From positions 1 through 22,500 of the forward strand of contig JAHBMJ010005110.1 of NCBI GenBank assembly GCA_018398765.1: a stretch of 22,500 bases of DNA, in the 5' to 3' direction. How positions within the stretch are numbered: position 1 is the stretch's first letter; each line of letters starts with the position of its first letter. Below the pieces are notes generated by a model. It was not told the origin of the DNA and did not search any database. It was given only the letters and a program-made list of their open reading frames with translations. The DNA comes from Chromera velia (Eukaryota > Sar > Chromeraceae). This document shows, one piece after another, positions 18,629 to 22,500 of this stretch. A program made the translations under genes and the position numbers.

Positions 18629-20256
18629 TCAACGAAGCAGCCGTAAGGAGACTCTCAAAAACTCTGGACAACTGTTTCCCTTCCAGGCACGCAGTATTGC
18701 AGCAGGAACAGTGTGTATAGTTTGCGAGAGCGAGCACCACCAGTCAGCCACTCTAGAGCAAAGCAGGGCTTTTGCAGGAAGCAGGCCAAAAATACATAAG
18801 GAGGGCAAACGAAGACTGTGAGCAGACAAACCGCCAGACCAGCGTGTAAAATGGAGCTGCAAAGCATCGATTGCAAGAAGATCGGCATCACGAAGAGGGA
18901 AGCATTCGAGGCAGTACACTACAACAGGGGACCAACACGCTTTAAAAACAGTCATCTGTATATCTAGCACACTGAGGGGACCCATGCTGGCAATCAGACC
19001 AAACACAGCCCCCAGGGCGCGGGAGGCTGAAGCAATATGCGATTCAACTGTCTCACTGAGGCACCCCCCCTCAAAAAACAGGCACCCCAGGTACTTGTAT
19101 TCCGTTGCCCATTCAACCTCTTTCCCTTTATATACCACCAAACCGGAGCTTTCCCCAAATGCAGAGGCAGAGAGGCGGAGAATCTTTATCTTTTTCAGAT
19201 TGACTGTAAGTTTCCATTCTTTGCAATACTTCTCGAGAGCAGAGAATTTCTTTTGAAGGTCCGAGATGGAATGGACAAGAAAACAGAGATCATCAGCATA
19301 ACCCAAACTGTCCAGGACACAATCATCCAGCAAAACTGGCTCCGGCTCGCTCTCTAGCTCCTTTCCACTGCCCACTTCCATTTCTACGTCTGCTCGCTCT
19401 CGCTCGACTGCCTCACTAGTATACCTTGCCTCGCTCTTACTTGCAGAACACACACGGGGGAGATCATTTATATATAGAAGAAAAAGAAGAGGGCATCCCT
19501 TTGCTTCACTCCAGCGCCCTCCCGAAAATGTAGAGAGTCACCGTCAACCTTGCCCCATATCTCTGTGTACATTTCACAGATCATGTAGATGTCTGCCTCA
19601 CTCACACCCTCATTTCTCAGTTTCTGAATTAACTTTGCTCTCGGCGTAGTGTCAAACGCCTTTGAAAAGTCAATAAAACCTGCCAATAGAGCCTTTCTTT
19701 TCTTTTTACACGATTCGGAAGAGACAACAGTGGTAAGAGCACTAACCCTCTCCTTCGTTCCCACCCCTTCATAGAACCCCAGCTGTCTGAAGTTAAGACG
19801 GACCTAGGAACGCACACGGCAGTCCATCAGGAGGCTGAAAAGTTTTACAAAAGAGTTTACAATATGGATTGGTCTCCATTCGTTGGGAGAGGGGGAAGCA
19901 GGGCCTTTTGGAACTGGGCAAATGTGCAAAACATTCCATGAAGGAGGCCAGCAAGCATAAATATGCATCAAGTTAAATAAAACAAAACATAAAAAGTGGG
20001 AGAGGGCAGATTCGGCAAAGCAGAGATCTAGCTGTGCGGGAGAGATGCCTTCAAGGCCAGCAGCTTTCTTTTTGTTCATTTTCTTCAGGTGGGAAGAGAT
20101 CTGGTGATATCTGATAAAAAGAAAAGGGCAGAGCAGAGGGGTAAAAGGGAGGAAGGGCAGGGGGATAGACCGAAGGGAGAGGCTCCTCGTTCGAATCTTC
20201 AAAAACACCCGCCCAATGGTTTGAGAATGCGTGGGGGGACGGGCGTGATGCACCAC
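18629..20256 (-). pseudogene. Reverse transcriptase domain of the LINE, broken
   Basis: Motifs in order on the minus strand: NKKKAAGLEGISP (about 20076-20038), NEWRPIHIVNSFVKLFS (about 19884-19834), AGFIDFSKAFDTTPR (about 19680-19636, with the first catalytic Asp), GVKQRDALF (a variant of the usual GVKQGDPLSP), YINDLP just after a frameshift near 19480, LGYADDLCFLV (YADD at 19289-19300), WKLTVNLKKIKIL and YKYLGCLF. An in-frame TAG at 19804-19806 and the frameshift at the pyrimidine-rich stretch near 19480 break it. The YADD catalytic pair is intact, but the QRD in motif B departs from consensus, which may reflect decay. Confidence 0.88.
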
Positions 20257-20935
20257 CAGCTAACGAGGTGGCTTTCTTCTTCCTTTTTCAAAGGGAGAGA
20301 GGATCTTTGAGGAGTTCTTCTTGAACCCTCTGTGTTTTTTTCTTCTTCCAAGCAGCCCGTTTGCGTTTAAAGAGGCTACGGCGGACCTGGAGTAGTCTCT
20401 AAAGGTGATCGAATTCCAACCTTCTCCCACCCACATCTCTTATCAACTTCCAAACCTAGTTCCAAACGCGGTCTGCCTCTCTCACTTCCTTTTGTATGGA
20501 CTTATATTCTTCATCAAACCAAGCCTCTTTCGTTCTATGCTTAACCCCTAACCCAAACCTTGCTCCGTCCTTTTTCGGTTTCACAGGCCTAACGAGCAGT
20601 TGAGACCACTCCTGAACAAATTTAGGGAGGCAAGCGCGACTGTCCCCAGCCCCCCTTTGCGGGGAAAAGAGGGGATCAGGCGAGTCAGAAGAGTTAGAAG
20701 AGAAAGGGCGGGGAGATTCGGGAGGGGGAAGAGAGATAGGCGGCTCCATAAAAGGCTCAATCTGGTTGTGATATTCCCACAGACCCAGCCAGCGCTGTTC
20801 TGCGAAACTTTTGAGTGCAGGTGCCAACGATGCAAGCTCTTCATCTGATAGAGGGGTGGATCGGTTGGAACAGAAGAGCGAAGGGCATTCAGAGAGGTTC
20901 TGGTAGGGTGGAAGGGCGTCGTCTTGCTCTGGTTT
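20257..20935 (-). pseudogene. Linker between endonuclease and reverse transcriptase of the LINE
   Basis: A readable frame (about 20456-20935) contains EQRWLGLWEYHNQ, a Pro/Ser-rich stretch and KHRTKEAWFDEEYKSIQKEV. Basic sequence (KRKRAAWKKKKHRG) follows near 20350 in a different frame. The pattern of a charged segment ending in AWFDEEY, then a basic stretch, is common just upstream of LINE reverse transcriptases. No catalytic residues are expected here. Confidence 0.6.
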
Positions 20936-22182
20936 GATTGGAGGGAGGCAGAGGGAAAAAGAGATAGACGCGTGGTCGGGGGAGGCAATGCCATCAAATT
21001 CAACCTTCTAATCAGCGATCCTCTCAACAACAGAGGGGTCAGTCAACACATAATCTATGCATGACGGAGGTGGGCTTAAAGTTTGACATCTGTGACTGTC
21101 TCAGACTGGAGTAATGCGTGCAAAGACCAGGGAAGTCAAACTCTTTTCCACCCACCTTTCCTTTCAATCCATTCAGGGGAACAAGGTTCGAATCGCTGCA
21201 GAGCTGAATAAAATTCTTTCCGCAGGGCTTAACTTCTTGTGTGCATTCAGAAGACCATCGAACAACGGTCTGTCTGCTTCAGTTTCGGGCCTCTCCCCCA
21301 CAACACCACTATCTCTATTGCTTCCCCCATCCCCCCCCCTTAAAAAGCTCCTCACTGCTACCAGACTCATTGGGCAGAAGGAGATCTGTACGGGATCAGA
21401 GAAGATTCTCAGATAAAAGGGAGCCTGTAATAACTATGCGTATTGCAGTCCTGAACTACAACTTTATCGACGTCCAGAGGGACCCCCCCAAAAAGGTTAC
21501 TCAAATAGTGAGAGACCTTGCTGTCTCTATGATCTGACCAGGAGCCAAGCAGGTAGACGCCAAAGATGTGAACCCTTCTAGAACCCCCCAACAGAACTTT
21601 TGTTTCCACTACACTGGGGCCAACCAGCGAGATTTCAGGTTTCAAATCACTCCATCTTTCTTCTCAAACTAACATACAAACTCCCCCAGTTTTCAATTCC
21701 CTGTCATACGCTGCCCTACGCGTGTCTAACTGCCGCCGGTACCATTCTCTGTGACTGAAATTCTTTCCCTTCCACCCCTCGCATAAAACGTCTCTTATGA
21801 CCTCTGATGTCTCTGTCAAGATCACAATATCGCAATCAATGTTACTCAGCCAACGAGCGAGGGAACCGTCCTCTTCCCTGGCCTTCAGGCTAGTGACATT
21901 CAGGGTAATAATCTTTACTCTCCTATCCTGGGCCCTAATTGCGGCTAAAACCTTCCTTTCTGCCACTTTCCTTCTCTCTCTCCAAAAAGCTCTTCTCAAC
22001 TCTTCCGAATGCTTCAAATTATCTGCCGACTCCCACGAATGCGAAAAAGCAGGGCCCCAATCCACACAATACTCCCTCTGCCCCCCTTCATTGATGCGGG
22101 TGTCTAACACCTGCATCACCTCCCACTCCGTCTCTGAAGCAACTGAGCCCCGTGCTTCCCCCAGCTGATCCGGCTGAGACTC
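20936..22182 (-). pseudogene. Chromodomain-like segment plus APE-type endonuclease of the LINE, broken
   Basis: The open part begins after a TAA at 22183-22185. A chromodomain-like module comes first (about 22130-21970). The endonuclease follows in the same frame: VKIITLNVTSLKA, CDIVILTET (catalytic Glu), GGVCMLV, then an in-frame TGA at 21664-21666. The same frame continues with VHIFGVYLLGSWSD and VVVQDCNT (21442-21453, in place of the usual GDFN, with Asp and Asn kept). After a frameshift the C-terminal pieces CIDYVLTDPSVVERIAD, a TAG at 21008-21010, and FDGIASPDHASISFSL (Asp-His pair) are recognisable. At least two nonsense changes and one frameshift inactivate it. Confidence 0.8.
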
Positions 22183-22185
22183 TTA

Positions 22186-22500
22186 GGACGCGACTCCTGC
22201 CCTCTTGTTTTCTCTTCTTTTCTTCCCCCTTCCTTTTCTACAATTCTTCCTCTCTGCCCCAGACAAAAGAGACGGATCCAAGCAAAAAGACTCTGGAGAG
22301 GCTTGGCTGCAGGGGGAGGGAGGCTTGGCTGCATATCTGCCTCTCCCTTTACCTTTCTCTCCGTCCCCCAATTTACTAGCTGAGGCCTGTCTGTTCGACT
22401 GCTACTCCCCCTTTCCACATTCTCTCTGCAGGGGGGATAGGAAGGAAAAAGCAGAACGAGAACAGATGGGCGGAGGGAGAGGGAGAGAAAAAGCTGAAGA
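22186..22500 (-). other. Likely upstream part of the LINE, not interpretable
   Basis: A minus-strand frame with QLVNWGTERKVKG and Lys/Glu-rich sequence runs across much of this stretch, in a different frame from the chromodomain-like module. It may be the preceding part of the LINE protein after another frameshift, or the end of an upstream reading frame. Nothing in it is recognisable. Confidence 0.35.

Larger units (their letters stand above)
17841..22500 (-). mobile_element. Decayed non-LTR (LINE-type) retrotransposon, 5' end beyond the window
   Basis: Reading right to left on the minus strand are a chromodomain-like segment, an APE-type endonuclease, reverse transcriptase motifs, a Cys/His-rich C-terminus and a short-repeat tail. 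This order and the absence of LTRs or integrase indicate a LINE. The coding region is split between two frames and broken by in-frame stops (TGA at 21664-21666, TAG at 21008-21010, TAG at 19804-19806) and frameshifts, so this copy cannot make a full protein by standard decoding. Most catalytic residues can still be read, which suggests a fairly recent loss. The clade cannot be assigned by eye. Confidence 0.88.

Overview
This window looks like nuclear DNA of a protist. It holds one gene split by 19 spliceosomal introns, one long intronless gene, abundant simple-sequence DNA and a decayed LINE retrotransposon. Intron-rich coding DNA, frequent (TG)n, (TC)n and tetranucleotide repeats, and the large (about 115 kDa) class of NAD-glutamate dehydrogenase would suit an alveolate such as a chromerid alga. 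That placement is an inference with low confidence, because no ribosomal RNA or other taxonomic marker is present.

Layout: 1-300 is a (TG)n/(TA)n microsatellite, followed by AT-rich non-coding DNA to about 766. The minus strand at 767-4135 carries a single-exon fusion of a hydantoinase/5-oxoprolinase-type ATPase domain with a DUF917 (S-methyl thiohydantoin desulfurase-like) domain. A 778-base divergent intergenic region (4136-4913) contains a perfect 16-base palindrome and separates it from the plus-strand gene. That gene, at 4914-15040, is a complete mitochondrial-type NAD-specific glutamate dehydrogenase, reconstructed here as 20 exons coding for 1111 residues. From 15041 to about 17840 there is no convincing gene, only simple repeats, a 12-base inverted repeat and two related stem-loop segments. 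From 17841 to the window end the minus strand holds a decayed non-LTR (LINE-type) retrotransposon: a chromodomain-like segment, an APE-type endonuclease, a reverse transcriptase with YADD, a Cys/His-rich C-terminus and a (CTAA)7 tail.

The two cellular genes are divergently arranged and could be functionally linked. An oxoprolinase/hydantoinase-type enzyme can yield amino acids such as glutamate by ring opening, and glutamate dehydrogenase then deaminates glutamate to 2-oxoglutarate and ammonium. This link is a hypothesis.

The most unusual signals are: (1) the 5' splice sites of the dehydrogenase gene, in which G at +5 is invariant (19/19), +3 is mostly a pyrimidine, and the GTNN unit is often repeated in tandem; (2) a chromodomain-like module directly in front of the LINE endonuclease; (3) an intronless fusion gene beside an extremely intron-rich gene. 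I found no tRNA, rRNA, CRISPR array or prokaryotic-style operon.
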